Of a DNA stretch of 11,147 nt, positions 1-6,698 are shown one piece after another. A program made the position numbers and the translations under genes. The DNA comes from Candidatus Omnitrophota bacterium (GTDB taxonomy: Bacteria; Omnitrophota; 4484-213): positions 1 through 11,147 of the forward strand of contig DAOWKH010000094.1 in NCBI GenBank assembly GCA_030639955.1, in the 5' to 3' direction. The notes under the pieces are model-generated. The model did no database searches, was not told the DNA's origin, and was given only the letters and a program-made list of their open reading frames with translations. Each line of letters opens with the position of its first letter. Position 1 is the first letter of the stretch.

Positions 1-201
1 CCGGGCAAGGCAGGTGGTTCCGGCCAGTGCCGCGGCGTCGGCGGCGTTCTGCATTCGCAGATTACGCAAGGACTTATTCCCTACACTGATTATCCCACCC
101 ATAAAGGCAAGCAAAACAGCCAACAGAAAAACCAGGAAGATAACGATTTGACCTGCAGAATTTCTATTTTTTAATTGAAAATTAAATAAATGAAAATTCA
201 T
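1..201 (-). CDS. TadG-like Flp pilus-assembly protein, N-terminal part (runs off the window)
   Basis: The first 67 codons of a gene continuing beyond the left edge. The translation shows a short polar start, then A-G-Q-I-V-I-F leading into one hydrophobic segment (about residues 18-40), then the sequence RMQNAADAAALAG (residues 49-61). A Gly-led membrane segment followed by an LQNAADAAALA-type stretch is the signature of TadG/TadE-like proteins, which sit in the inner membrane and act with the Tad/Flp pilus machinery. Unlike TadE-type pseudopilins it has no Glu five residues after the Gly. It lies 32 nt downstream of a TadE-like gene, which supports the assignment. ATG 201 is the first ATG after an in-frame stop, but it has no Shine-Dalgarno site and lies within an AATTTTCAATT-type repeat, so about the first ten residues are repeat-encoded and the true start is uncertain. 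Confidence 0.72.
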   Translation of the reverse strand, partial: MNFHLFNFQLKNRNSAGQIVIFLVFLLAVLLAFMGGIISVGNKSLRNLRMQNAADAAALAGTTCLAR

Positions 202-230
202 TGGAAATTGAAAATTGGTAATTGAAAATT
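173..230. repeat. AATTGAAAATT short interspersed repeat
   Basis: The 11-mer AATTGAAAATT occurs exactly at 173-183, 206-216 and 220-230, with a one-base-shorter copy (AATGAAAATT) at 189-198. The cluster fills the gap between the TadE-like and TadG-like genes and continues into the first codons of the latter. It resembles the AATTTTCAATT/CCAATTTTC low-complexity repeats often seen between genes in uncultivated bacterial genomes. No function is evident. Confidence 0.7.
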
Positions 231-233
231 ATA

Positions 234-569
234 TTAATGTGGTTGCGTCACCTCAATCCGCCCCTTAATTTTAATTTTCACTTCATTAGGTTTGCCACAA
301 TTTCGGCATATATCTCCACCATCCTTATATCTCTGATAATCTTTTACCATCATTACATTCACTGGATGAATAACCGTATAAAAAATAAGCATAAAAAAAG
401 CGATTACAATACAAAAAATAATGGCGGCCTCTAAAACTATTTGGCCTTTATTATCAATCGCCCTTGTATTATTTGAAACAGAATTTTTGCGTTTTGAGCG
501 AACATTGGTTTTTTTAGCCGGTAGGTCTACGACTAAAATCAAGTTGAGGCAGGATAATACAAAAATCAT
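234..569 (-). CDS. TadE-like pseudopilin with a CxxC tail
   Basis: A small protein of up to 111 residues. Residues 41-47 read K-G-Q-I-V-L-E, followed by a hydrophobic helix (about 48-68). A Gly with Glu at +5 before a hydrophobic helix is the class III/IV prepilin cleavage pattern, so I read it as a TadE-like minor pseudopilin cut after Gly42. The 41-residue leader before the cleavage site is long and starts with a hydrophobic stretch, so ATG 569 may not be the real start; an in-frame TTG lies nearer, and neither has a good ribosome-binding site. After the helix comes C88-R-N-C91-G, a CxxC pair that could bind a metal or form a disulfide and is not a standard TadE feature. The TadG-like gene follows directly. 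The gene is separated from fusA2 by 133 nt holding two inverted repeats. Confidence 0.68.
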   Translation of the reverse strand: MIFVLSCLNLILVVDLPAKKTNVRSKRKNSVSNNTRAIDNKGQIVLEAAIIFCIVIAFFMLIFYTVIHPVNVMMVKDYQRYKDGGDICRNCGKPNEVKIKIKGRIEVTQPH

Positions 570-575
570 GTTTGA

Positions 576-615
576 GCCCGCCTCTGTCCCGAAACGTTTC
601 GGGACAGAGGCGGGC
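576..615. repeat. 40-bp perfect palindrome
   Basis: Two 20-nt arms (576-595 and 596-615) are exact reverse complements with no spacer; the centre reads CCCGAAAC|GTTTCGGG. The hexamer GTTTGA occurs just left of the palindrome (570-575) and again 2 bp right of it (618-623), which looks like a 6-bp target-site duplication. It sits 6 bp upstream of the annotated ATG of the TadE-like gene. No T-run follows on either strand, so it is not a standard terminator. Confidence 0.9.
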
Positions 616-629
616 GAGTTTGATTTTTG

Positions 630-645
630 CCTGCCGAAACGCAGG
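630..645. repeat. Small inverted repeat with CGAAAC loop
   Basis: CCTGC (630-634) and GCAGG (641-645) flank the loop CGAAAC. The same CGAAAC word occurs in the adjacent 40-bp palindrome and in the palindromes inside tsaB and thiL. The following bases on the minus strand are CAAAAATC, so it lacks a terminator T-run. The rest of the fusA2-TadE gap shows nothing recognisable. Confidence 0.5.
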
Positions 646-702
646 TTTTAGCGTTAAGAAAAAACCACGAGAGAGAGAAATGCAAAAATTCTGTCGGCAT
701 AG

Positions 703-2670
703 TCATTTTTTATTCTGTTCAATTATCTTCTCACTTATTTTTTGCGGTACAACCTCATAATGCGAGAACTTCATTGAGAAAGAACCCCGTCCACCCGTGA
801 CTGACTTTAAATCGGCAGCATAATGAGCCATTTCAGCCAAGGGCACAATGGCTTTAATCTTCTTTCCTTCCAGCCCCATAATCCTTCCCCGTTTGGAACT
901 TAAACCGCTGTTTATATCACCCATATACTCATTGGGGGCATCGATTTCCACCTCTACAATCGGCTCTAAAAGAGCCGGTTTTGCCTCCAGCGCTCCTTTG
1001 CGTAAAGCCATTGCTGCCGCAATCTGAAAAGCCAAATCCGAGGAATCTACCGAATGAAAAGAACCATCATAGACAGTTACCTTTAGGTCTATCAACGGAT
1101 AACCGGCCAAAACTCCTTCGGACATCGCTTGTTTTATCCCTTTTTCAATTGCCGGAATATACTGGCGAGGGATTTTTCCTCCAACAATCTTATTTACAAA
1201 TTCAAATCCTTTGCTTCGCTCTAATGGTTCAAGTTTTAACCAGACATCGCCATATTGGCCGTGTCCACCGCTTTGCCGTTTATACTTTCCTTGCACTTCT
1301 GTCCTGCTGATAATCGTCTCCTTATAGGCAATTTTGGGTTCCCCTACTTCTATCTCTAATTTAAACTCTCTCTTCAAACGGCTCAGGGCAATTTCCAAAC
1401 ACAGATTGCCCATTCCTGAGATGATTAACTCCTTTGTCTGCTGGTCACGGGAAATCTGAAAGGTAGGGTTCTCGTGGGTAAGCTTTGTTAGGGAATCAGA
1501 AATCTTTGCCTCATCTTTGCTTAACTTTGGCTTTAAGGCAAGAGAAATTAGCGGATGAGGAAATTCAATCTGTGGAAAGGTAACCGGGTTCTTCTCATCG
1601 CAGATGCTATCGCCGGTATGGCTATTCTTTAGTTTTGCCACTGCTCCTAAATCGCCTGCCTCTACCTTTGAAGTTGGTTTCTGTTCCTTGCCCTGCAGAA
1701 AATAGAGTGAACCAATTCGCTCCTTCTCTTTTTTGCTGGAATTATAAAATCCGCTGTTGGAAACGAGCTCGCCGGAGAAGACCTTAAATAAACTCAACTG
1801 TCCGACATAAGGGTCGGAGATTGTCTTGAATATCTGTCCGCTGAAAGGAGAATCCTTCCATGGCTTCTCATTTGAAGATTGGGGCGAGGAGCAAAAGTCC
1901 ACAATTGCCTTTAATAAGCAATCCACTGAGATATTTTTCAAAACAGAACCGCAAAAGATAGGAATAATCTTTCTCTCAGCAATCGCTTTTCTCAGACCTT
2001 GACTGATTTCCTCCGGGGAAAGCTCGCTCTCTTCAAGGTATTTTTCTAACAGTGCATCATCGCTTTCAGCCGCCGTCTCTATTATTTTTTTTCTCCATTC
2101 CTCGGCTTTCTGTTTGTCTTCGCCGGATAGCTTCTTTATATCAGAAGATAAAATATCAATTGCTTGTTTAAAGTCGCCTCCTTTGCCTAACGGATATTGT
2201 AGAGGAAAATATTCTCTTCCGAATTCTTTCCGGATTATTTCTACAACCCTGGCAAAATCCGTATTCTCTTTATCCAGTTTATTTACAAAGATAAAAAAGG
2301 GCAACTGGCGTTCTTTTAAAAGATTATAAGCGCGCTCTGTGCCGACTTCAATACCGGAGACAGCATCAATAATCAAAATTCCTGCCTCTGCGGCTGTCAA
2401 TCCTGAGATTGTTTCCCCGACAAAATCGCCATAGCCAGGGACATCTAAAAAATTTATTTTTGTCTCATTGTAATGGCAGTGCAGAAGCGAGAGGTTTAGG
2501 GAAATTCTGCGTTCAATTTCCTCGGGGCTATAATCACTGACTGTATTTCCTTCTTCCACCTTGCCCAAGCGAGCTATCTCTTTGGTATTAAACAAAAACG
2601 CTTCGGCTAAAGAAGTTTTTCCAGCCCCAGAATGGGAAAGTAGGACAATATTACGAACTTCTTCCATCAT
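703..2670 (-). CDS. fusA2: Elongation factor G-like GTPase (EF-G2/FusA2 type)
   Basis: 655 residues, near the normal EF-G2 length. The GTPase motifs are visible: P-loop S-H-S-G-A-G-K-T (12-19), switch II D-V-P-G-Y-G-D-F (76-83) and N-K-L-D (130-133). Domain IV contains G-G-H-G-Q-Y-G-D-V-W, and the C-terminal half shows DSSDLAFQIAA and an FSHYEVVP ending, matching Thermus-type EF-G2 as I remember it. Canonical EF-G has PGH in switch II; this protein has PGY, so the usual catalytic His is absent, as in other EF-G2 proteins. The P-loop also begins with Ser instead of Ala/Gly. EF-G2 binds GTP and ribosomes, but its cellular role is not settled, so translocation should not be assumed. ATG 2670 overlaps the ilvN stop (ATGA); a second ATG follows immediately. 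It is the last gene of the ilvB-ilvN-fusA2 run. Confidence 0.9.
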   Translation of the reverse strand: MMEEVRNIVLLSHSGAGKTSLAEAFLFNTKEIARLGKVEEGNTVSDYSPEEIERRISLNLSLLHCHYNETKINFLDVPGYGDFVGETISGLTAAEAGILIIDAVSGIEVGTERAYNLLKERQLPFFIFVNKLDKENTDFARVVEIIRKEFGREYFPLQYPLGKGGDFKQAIDILSSDIKKLSGEDKQKAEEWRKKIIETAAESDDALLEKYLEESELSPEEISQGLRKAIAERKIIPIFCGSVLKNISVDCLLKAIVDFCSSPQSSNEKPWKDSPFSGQIFKTISDPYVGQLSLFKVFSGELVSNSGFYNSSKKEKERIGSLYFLQGKEQKPTSKVEAGDLGAVAKLKNSHTGDSICDEKNPVTFPQIEFPHPLISLALKPKLSKDEAKISDSLTKLTHENPTFQISRDQQTKELIISGMGNLCLEIALSRLKREFKLEIEVGEPKIAYKETIISRTEVQGKYKRQSGGHGQYGDVWLKLEPLERSKGFEFVNKIVGGKIPRQYIPAIEKGIKQAMSEGVLAGYPLIDLKVTVYDGSFHSVDSSDLAFQIAAAMALRKGALEAKPALLEPIVEVEIDAPNEYMGDINSGLSSKRGRIMGLEGKKIKAIVPLAEMAHYAADLKSVTGGRGSFSMKFSHYEVVPQKISEKIIEQNKK

Positions 2671-3143
2671 AGTTTCATCGCAATTTTTCCGGTCCTAAAA
2701 ATCCTCTGGATATCAAATTGTTTTAATAAATCCAAAGCTGTGTCAATTTTATTCTGCTCACCAACAACTTCGGCAATCAGAACATCTTCGCTTCTTTTCA
2801 AAATTTGTGCTCCGATTTTCTCAGCAATCTGCTGGAATTTCTTCTCCTCATCAGAACTGATTTTCAGTCGCACCAAAATCAATTCCCGTTCAATAAACTC
2901 TATTTTGGCTTTGGTTAAGTCCTCAACCTTTATTACATCAATCAGTTTATATAGCTGTTTGGCAATCTGCTCAAGGATATGCTCGTCTCCTTCAGCAACC
3001 ACGGTCATCTCCGAGATTGTCGGGTCTTCGGTTCGGCCTACGCTCAAGCTGTCAATGTTAAACCCGCGCGCCGAAAACAGCCCGGCAATGCGCGCCAGAA
3101 CCCCGGGCTTATTCTCCACTAATACAGAAATTGTGTGTTTCAT
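2667..3143 (-). CDS. ilvN: Acetolactate synthase small (regulatory) subunit
   Basis: 158 residues, the usual length for IlvN/IlvH. The N-terminal ACT domain is clear: ISVLVENKPGVLARIAGLFS (5-24), then R-G-F-N-I-D-S-L-S-V-G. The C-terminal half continues as in the IlvN family and ends ...IFRTGKIAMKL. It binds the catalytic subunit IlvB and normally confers feedback inhibition by valine through the ACT domain; valine sensitivity here is inferred from the family. The start overlaps the ilvB stop by 4 nt (ATGA), and its own stop overlaps the fusA2 start in the same way, so the three genes are probably translationally coupled. No Shine-Dalgarno site is visible. Confidence 0.95.
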   Translation of the reverse strand: MKHTISVLVENKPGVLARIAGLFSARGFNIDSLSVGRTEDPTISEMTVVAEGDEHILEQIAKQLYKLIDVIKVEDLTKAKIEFIERELILVRLKISSDEEKKFQQIAEKIGAQILKRSEDVLIAEVVGEQNKIDTALDLLKQFDIQRIFRTGKIAMKL

Positions 3144-4804
3144 GCCATTTCAATCATTCGGTCAATGGCTTCGCCGGCCGGAACCATTGGAAAAACATCC
3201 TCTTCTTCTTTGACTACAAAATCCATAACCACCGGCTTTTTGATATTTAGGGCTTTTTTTAGCGTCGGAACAACATCTTCCTTTCTGATAATCCTAAATC
3301 CGACCGCACCGTATGCCTCGGCTAATTTTACAAAATCGGGATTGACCAGATGAGTATGCGAATATCGCTTTTTGTAAAACAATTCCTGCCATTGCCTGAC
3401 CATTCCTAAATAACTATTATTTAAGATAGCAACCTTGATTGGTAGTTTATTTAAAACGGCAGTGGCCAACTCCTGAATATTCATCTGGATTGAACCGTCG
3501 CCGGCAATATCAAAGACAGTTTTATCCGGACAGCCGAACTGGGCACCGATAGCCGCCGGCAAGCCATAACCCATTGTGCCCAAGCCGCCGCTGGAGATAA
3601 AGGTTCGCGGTTTTGTGTAGTTATAAAATTGGGCCGCCCACATCTGATTTTGACCAACCTCGGTAACAATGATTGCCTCTCCTTTGGTTAATTTATAAAT
3701 CTCTTCCATTACATATTGTGGTTTCAGTCCCCCCTTCTGGCTATAACGCAAAGGATTTTTTGCCTTCCATTCTTTAACCTGGGTCAGCCAAGCTTCAATA
3801 TCGGGTTTTTGCACAATCTTATTCAGTTCTTTCAAAACATTTTTGGCATCACCGACAATAGGGACATCAACAGGGATATTCTTGCCAATAGTTGTAGGGT
3901 CAATATCGATGTGGATTATCTTTGCCTCGGGGGCAAATTTTTCTGTATTACCGGTAACCCGGTCGTCAAAACGGGCGCCAATAGCAATAATCAGGTCAGA
4001 ATTCATAATGGCGTAATTGGCGTAAATCGTGCCGTGCATTCCTAACATCTTTAAAGACAACGGATGTGTCTCTGGAAAACAACCTAAACCAAGCAGGGTG
4101 GTAGTTATTGGAATAGAGGTCTTATCGATTAATTGCTTTAATTCTCGGTTAGCATCGGCAATAAGGACACCGCCGCCGGCATAAATAATCGGCTTCTTGC
4201 TTTGCTTTATTAGTCCGGCAGCTTTCTTTATCTGCCCGGGATGACCCAAACAGGTGGGTTTATAACTGCGCAGTTCTATTTTTTCGGGATATTCAAATTC
4301 ACTTTCTTCAACTGTAACATCTACAGGGAGGTCAATCAGCACAGGTCCGGGCCTGCCGCTGGAGGCGATATAAAACGCCTCTCTAATTATCTTTGCCAAG
4401 TCCTGAGTGTCCTTGACTAAATAGCTGTGTTTGGTTATCGGACGGGTAATTCCGGTAACATCGGCTTCCTGAAAGGCGTCGTTGCCAATTAGCTTTCTCT
4501 TTACCTGACCGGTAAAGATAACCATCGGGATAGAGTCCATACTCGCCGTAGCAATACCGGTAACTAAGTTTGTAGCCCCCGGACCAGAAGTAGCTATGCA
4601 AACTCCCACCTTGCCCGTAGCGCGGGCATAACCATCGGCGGCGTGGGCCGCCCCCTGTTCATGGCGGGTGAGAATAAATTTTATAGAAGAATCATAAAGA
4701 GCGTCAAAGATAGGTAATAAAACTCCCCCGGGTATGCCGAAGATATACTCTACCTCTTCTCTCTTTAATGTCTCCACCAAGATTTCTGCACCTTTAAGTT
4801 TCAT
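3140..4804 (-). CDS. ilvB: Acetolactate synthase large (catalytic) subunit
   Basis: 554 residues from ATG 4804. It is a thiamine-diphosphate enzyme that condenses two pyruvates to acetolactate (or pyruvate with 2-ketobutyrate), the first common step of branched-chain amino acid synthesis. Visible: the N-terminal IFGIPGG block (21-27), the catalytic Glu in R-H-E49-Q-G-A-A-H, A-T-S-G-P-G-A-T-N-L, and the cofactor motif G-D-G-S-I-Q-M from about residue 435 to the N-N near 462, followed by YLGMVRQWQELFY. The frame stays open upstream to 4903, but those codons are promoter and palindrome sequence, while MKLKGAEILVETL matches family N-termini. ilvN follows with a 4-nt overlap. A consensus-like promoter ends right at the ATG. 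ilvC, a common neighbour, is absent; fusA2 stands in that place. Confidence 0.95.
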   Translation of the reverse strand: MKLKGAEILVETLKREEVEYIFGIPGGVLLPIFDALYDSSIKFILTRHEQGAAHAADGYARATGKVGVCIATSGPGATNLVTGIATASMDSIPMVIFTGQVKRKLIGNDAFQEADVTGITRPITKHSYLVKDTQDLAKIIREAFYIASSGRPGPVLIDLPVDVTVEESEFEYPEKIELRSYKPTCLGHPGQIKKAAGLIKQSKKPIIYAGGGVLIADANRELKQLIDKTSIPITTTLLGLGCFPETHPLSLKMLGMHGTIYANYAIMNSDLIIAIGARFDDRVTGNTEKFAPEAKIIHIDIDPTTIGKNIPVDVPIVGDAKNVLKELNKIVQKPDIEAWLTQVKEWKAKNPLRYSQKGGLKPQYVMEEIYKLTKGEAIIVTEVGQNQMWAAQFYNYTKPRTFISSGGLGTMGYGLPAAIGAQFGCPDKTVFDIAGDGSIQMNIQELATAVLNKLPIKVAILNNSYLGMVRQWQELFYKKRYSHTHLVNPDFVKLAEAYGAVGFRIIRKEDVVPTLKKALNIKKPVVMDFVVKEEEDVFPMVPAGEAIDRMIEMA

Positions 4805-4810
4805 AGTGTT

Positions 4811-4839
4811 ATAATAACCTCGATTAGCGTTTTTGTCAA
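4811..4839 (-). promoter_or_regulatory. Sigma70-type promoter for ilvBN-fusA2
   Basis: On the minus strand TTGACA (4839-4834, six of six consensus) is followed by a 17-nt spacer and TATTAT (4816-4811, five of six). Only AACACT separates the -10 box from the ATG at 4804, so a start site 7 nt past the box falls on the A of the ATG and the message could be leaderless. A GAGGT (4821-4817) lies 12 nt before the ATG, far for a ribosome-binding site and available only on transcripts coming from alr. The -35 box overlaps the edge of the adjacent palindromic element by one base. Confidence 0.75.
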
Positions 4840-4897
4840 CCCTGTTAAATTGTTCGCCTTCGGCGAACACCCCGCCTTGGCGGGGATTTAACAGGGT
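4839..4897. repeat. Nested palindromic element (three-way junction) at the alr-ilvB boundary
   Basis: Outer arms ACCCTGTTAAAT (4839-4850) and ATTTAACAGGGT (4886-4897) pair perfectly. Between them lie two perfect hairpins with no bases left over: TGTTCGCC/GGCGAACA (4851-4858, 4862-4869, loop TTC) and CCCCGCC/GGCGGGG (4870-4876, 4879-4885, loop TT). Removing the first hairpin leaves one continuous 40-nt palindrome, so one palindrome may have inserted into another. GTTGAC (minus strand) occurs at both borders (4901-4896 and 4840-4835) as a 6-bp direct repeat. The element carries the alr stop codon and the last residues of that protein. Confidence 0.88.
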
Positions 4898-5993
4898 CAA
4901 CAAACTTATGCGGCAGATGGCTAAGTCGGCAGACTAATTCATAGGAAATTGTTTTGCCTAATTTGGCCAATTCCTCGGCTTTTATTTGTTTATCCCCTTG
5001 CCGACCGATTAAAACAACCTCATCCCCTATTTTAATATCTCTATTTATGCGCACCATTGTTTGATCCATACACACACTGCCTACAAGTGGAAAAGAGTTT
5101 CCTCTTATTAAAACCTTTGCTTTGTTAGACAGCTCATAAGAATAACCATCGGCATAACCTATGGGGAGAACTGCAATCCTTTCTTTTTTTTTGGCAGTCC
5201 AAGTCCTTGCATAACCTACACTCCATCCCTTTGGAATATCTTTTATATAGACCACTCTTGTCTTCCAGGAAAGGACAGGCTTTAATTTCATCTTTCTGTT
5301 TAAATAAGGGTCAGGATAAATCCCATAAAGAATCAAACCCGGGCGGATGAGATTAAGCCATGTTTGAGGGAGATTTAGAAAGGCAGCGCTGTTAGCGCTG
5401 TGCTGATAGATAAAATCAATTCCTTCTTTTATTAACCCTTGCAAAAAAGCTTTAAAATTTCTGATTTGGGAAAGGGTAAATTTTCTATCCTTGACGTCGG
5501 GGAAGTGGGTAAAAATCCCCTCCAGGTGTAGATTTTTCCGGGCAGAAATATACTTAGCCAATTTTATTCCTTCCTCTGCAAAAACCCCCAGTCGCCCCAT
5601 ACCTGTATCAATTTTTAAATGGACTTTGACTCTTTTATTTCTTCTCTTTGCTTGTTTATCTAATAAGTAAGCCATCTTTTTACTGCATATAGTTTGGCTA
5701 AGATTATATTTTATTACCTTTTCTGCTTCTTCTTTGCAAGAAATAACCCCTATGTTCAAAATAGGAGTCCTAATCCCGATTTTTCTTAATTCTCTGCCTT
5801 CATCTACATTAGAAATTCCTAAATAATCGACTTTCTCCCTGACCAATTTTTGAGATACAGGGATTAAGCCATGCCCATAAGCATTATCTTTTACCACAGC
5901 TAATATCTTCACCTTATTATTCAATCTTTTTCTTATCTGATGAAGGTTATAGCTCAATGCCGAGAGATCTATCTCGAGCCAGGTGTGTTTCAT
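4845..5993 (-). CDS. alr: Alanine racemase
   Basis: 382 residues, a fold-type III PLP enzyme interconverting L- and D-alanine for peptidoglycan. The PLP lysine is K35 in A-V-V-K-D-N-A-Y-G-H-G; the family usually has Ala where D36 is. HSANSAAF, the catalytic tyrosine region S-V-G-Y261-A-R-T-W, PIGYADGY and VCMDQTMV are all present. The body ends near LVCRLSHLPHKF; the last 18 residues (365-382, rich in Arg and Pro) and the stop codon are encoded by the palindromic element at 4839-4897 and its border, and look like an acquired tail. The ATG overlaps the tsaB stop (ATGA). Possible downstream coupling to ilvB is interrupted by the element, and ilvB has its own promoter. Confidence 0.95.
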   Translation of the reverse strand: MKHTWLEIDLSALSYNLHQIRKRLNNKVKILAVVKDNAYGHGLIPVSQKLVREKVDYLGISNVDEGRELRKIGIRTPILNIGVISCKEEAEKVIKYNLSQTICSKKMAYLLDKQAKRRNKRVKVHLKIDTGMGRLGVFAEEGIKLAKYISARKNLHLEGIFTHFPDVKDRKFTLSQIRNFKAFLQGLIKEGIDFIYQHSANSAAFLNLPQTWLNLIRPGLILYGIYPDPYLNRKMKLKPVLSWKTRVVYIKDIPKGWSVGYARTWTAKKKERIAVLPIGYADGYSYELSNKAKVLIRGNSFPLVGSVCMDQTMVRINRDIKIGDEVVLIGRQGDKQIKAEELAKLGKTISYELVCRLSHLPHKFVDPVKSPPRRGVRRRRTI

Positions 5994-6682
5994 TTTATAG
6001 GCGGAGTTAAATACATCGGCGACAGCGAATCAATGTTGTCCCTTTTGCCCTGTTTTAATCTCTGTAGACCCAATTTGGCAATTACAGAGGCATAAGGAAA
6101 CCAAAATTTGCGGGGAAGAAAGGTCGTCTCCTTTTTTGCTTGAGCAATAAAGTCCTGATATTTTCCCAAGCCGTCGCCTAAGAATATAGCTTTTTTCTTA
6201 TTCAATTTTTTTAACAAATCTTTGATTTTAATCACCTCATATTTTGTTTTTCTCTTTGAGTGAGGTTTCGCCTCACTCAAGGTATATAGTGCCGAATAGA
6301 CCCTATCCTGTTTGGCGTCAATGATTGGGCAGATTAGACAGTTAAAAAAGTTAAAAGGATGGGGTTCGGTCGCTGCATTCTCCGCTAGTGCATCCAAAGA
6401 GGATACTCCGATTATCTTTTTTCTCTCACCGAAAACTAATCCCTTTAAAGTAGCCAAGCCAATGCGCAAACCGGTAAAAGAACCCGGCCCAATATCAATG
6501 GCAAAGCCGTCAATATCCTTTAAGGAAAAGGAGGAAGCATCCAACATATCTTTTATCGTCGGCACAAGCTTTTCTGAATGCCTTAATCCTAAAAAATGAT
6601 TTTCTTCTTTAATTAGCTGACTGTCGTTAAGCAAAGCTACGCTGAGCATTTCACTGGAAGTGCTGAAAGCGAGAAGTTTCAT
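5990..6682 (-). CDS. tsaB: tRNA t6A biosynthesis protein TsaB
   Basis: 230 residues from ATG 6682 (MKLLAFSTSSEM, the usual TsaB start); an earlier in-frame ATG at 6718 would add 12 residues encoded by repeat DNA and is rejected. TsaB is the non-catalytic ASKHA-fold partner of TsaD in making threonylcarbamoyladenosine at tRNA position 37. Visible: A-I-D-I-G-P-G-S-F-T-G-L-R-I-G (61-75), the family hallmark, and D-A-K-Q-D-R-V-Y (122-129). Residues 135-142 (LSEAKPHS) are encoded by a 25-nt inverted repeat and look like an in-frame insertion in a loop. tsaD is not in the window. No Shine-Dalgarno site precedes the start; the leader is a G-tract-rich repeat. Its stop overlaps the alr start. Confidence 0.92.
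   Translation of the reverse strand: MKLLAFSTSSEMLSVALLNDSQLIKEENHFLGLRHSEKLVPTIKDMLDASSFSLKDIDGFAIDIGPGSFTGLRIGLATLKGLVFGERKKIIGVSSLDALAENAATEPHPFNFFNCLICPIIDAKQDRVYSALYTLSEAKPHSKRKTKYEVIKIKDLLKKLNKKKAIFLGDGLGKYQDFIAQAKKETTFLPRKFWFPYASVIAKLGLQRLKQGKRDNIDSLSPMYLTPPIK
6256..6280. repeat. Palindromic element inside tsaB
   Basis: Perfect 10-nt arms (6256-6265 and 6271-6280) around a 5-nt loop (CGAAA on the minus strand). The core GAGTGAGG-CGAAA-CCTCACTC differs from the thiL copy essentially only at T/C positions. It encodes LSEAKPHS without disturbing the frame, just before a lysine/arginine-rich stretch. Confidence 0.82.
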
Positions 6683-6698
6683 AGTCAAGTTAAGTAAA

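Noticed and set aside
173..230. CRISPR-like array
   Set aside because: The repeat unit is 11 bp with irregular spacing and no spacers; no cas genes are present.
576..645. Rho-independent terminator between fusA2 and the TadE-like gene
   Set aside because: Neither hairpin is followed by a T-run on the minus strand, and the plus strand has no gene to terminate.
963..979. CGGCTC-TAAAA-GAGCCG inverted repeat in fusA2
   Set aside because: It encodes the conserved PALLEPIVEV region of EF-G proteins; coding constraint explains it.
2740..3213. 157-codon plus-strand open frame opposite ilvN
   Set aside because: Low-complexity Ser/Ile-rich translation with no family features; it mirrors the codon pattern of a certain gene on the other strand.
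4805..4903. In-frame upstream extension of ilvB by 33 residues
   Set aside because: The extension is made of palindrome and promoter sequence, and family N-termini begin at MKLKGAEIL.
5384..5400. CAGCGCT-GTT-AGCGCTG inverted repeat in alr
   Set aside because: It encodes HSANSAA, a conserved alanine racemase motif, so the symmetry follows from the repeated Ser-Ala codons.
6340..6362. GTTAAAAAAGTTAAAAG word in tsaB as another inserted repeat
   Set aside because: Only a short A-rich direct repeat encoding FNFFN; too little structure to separate from chance.
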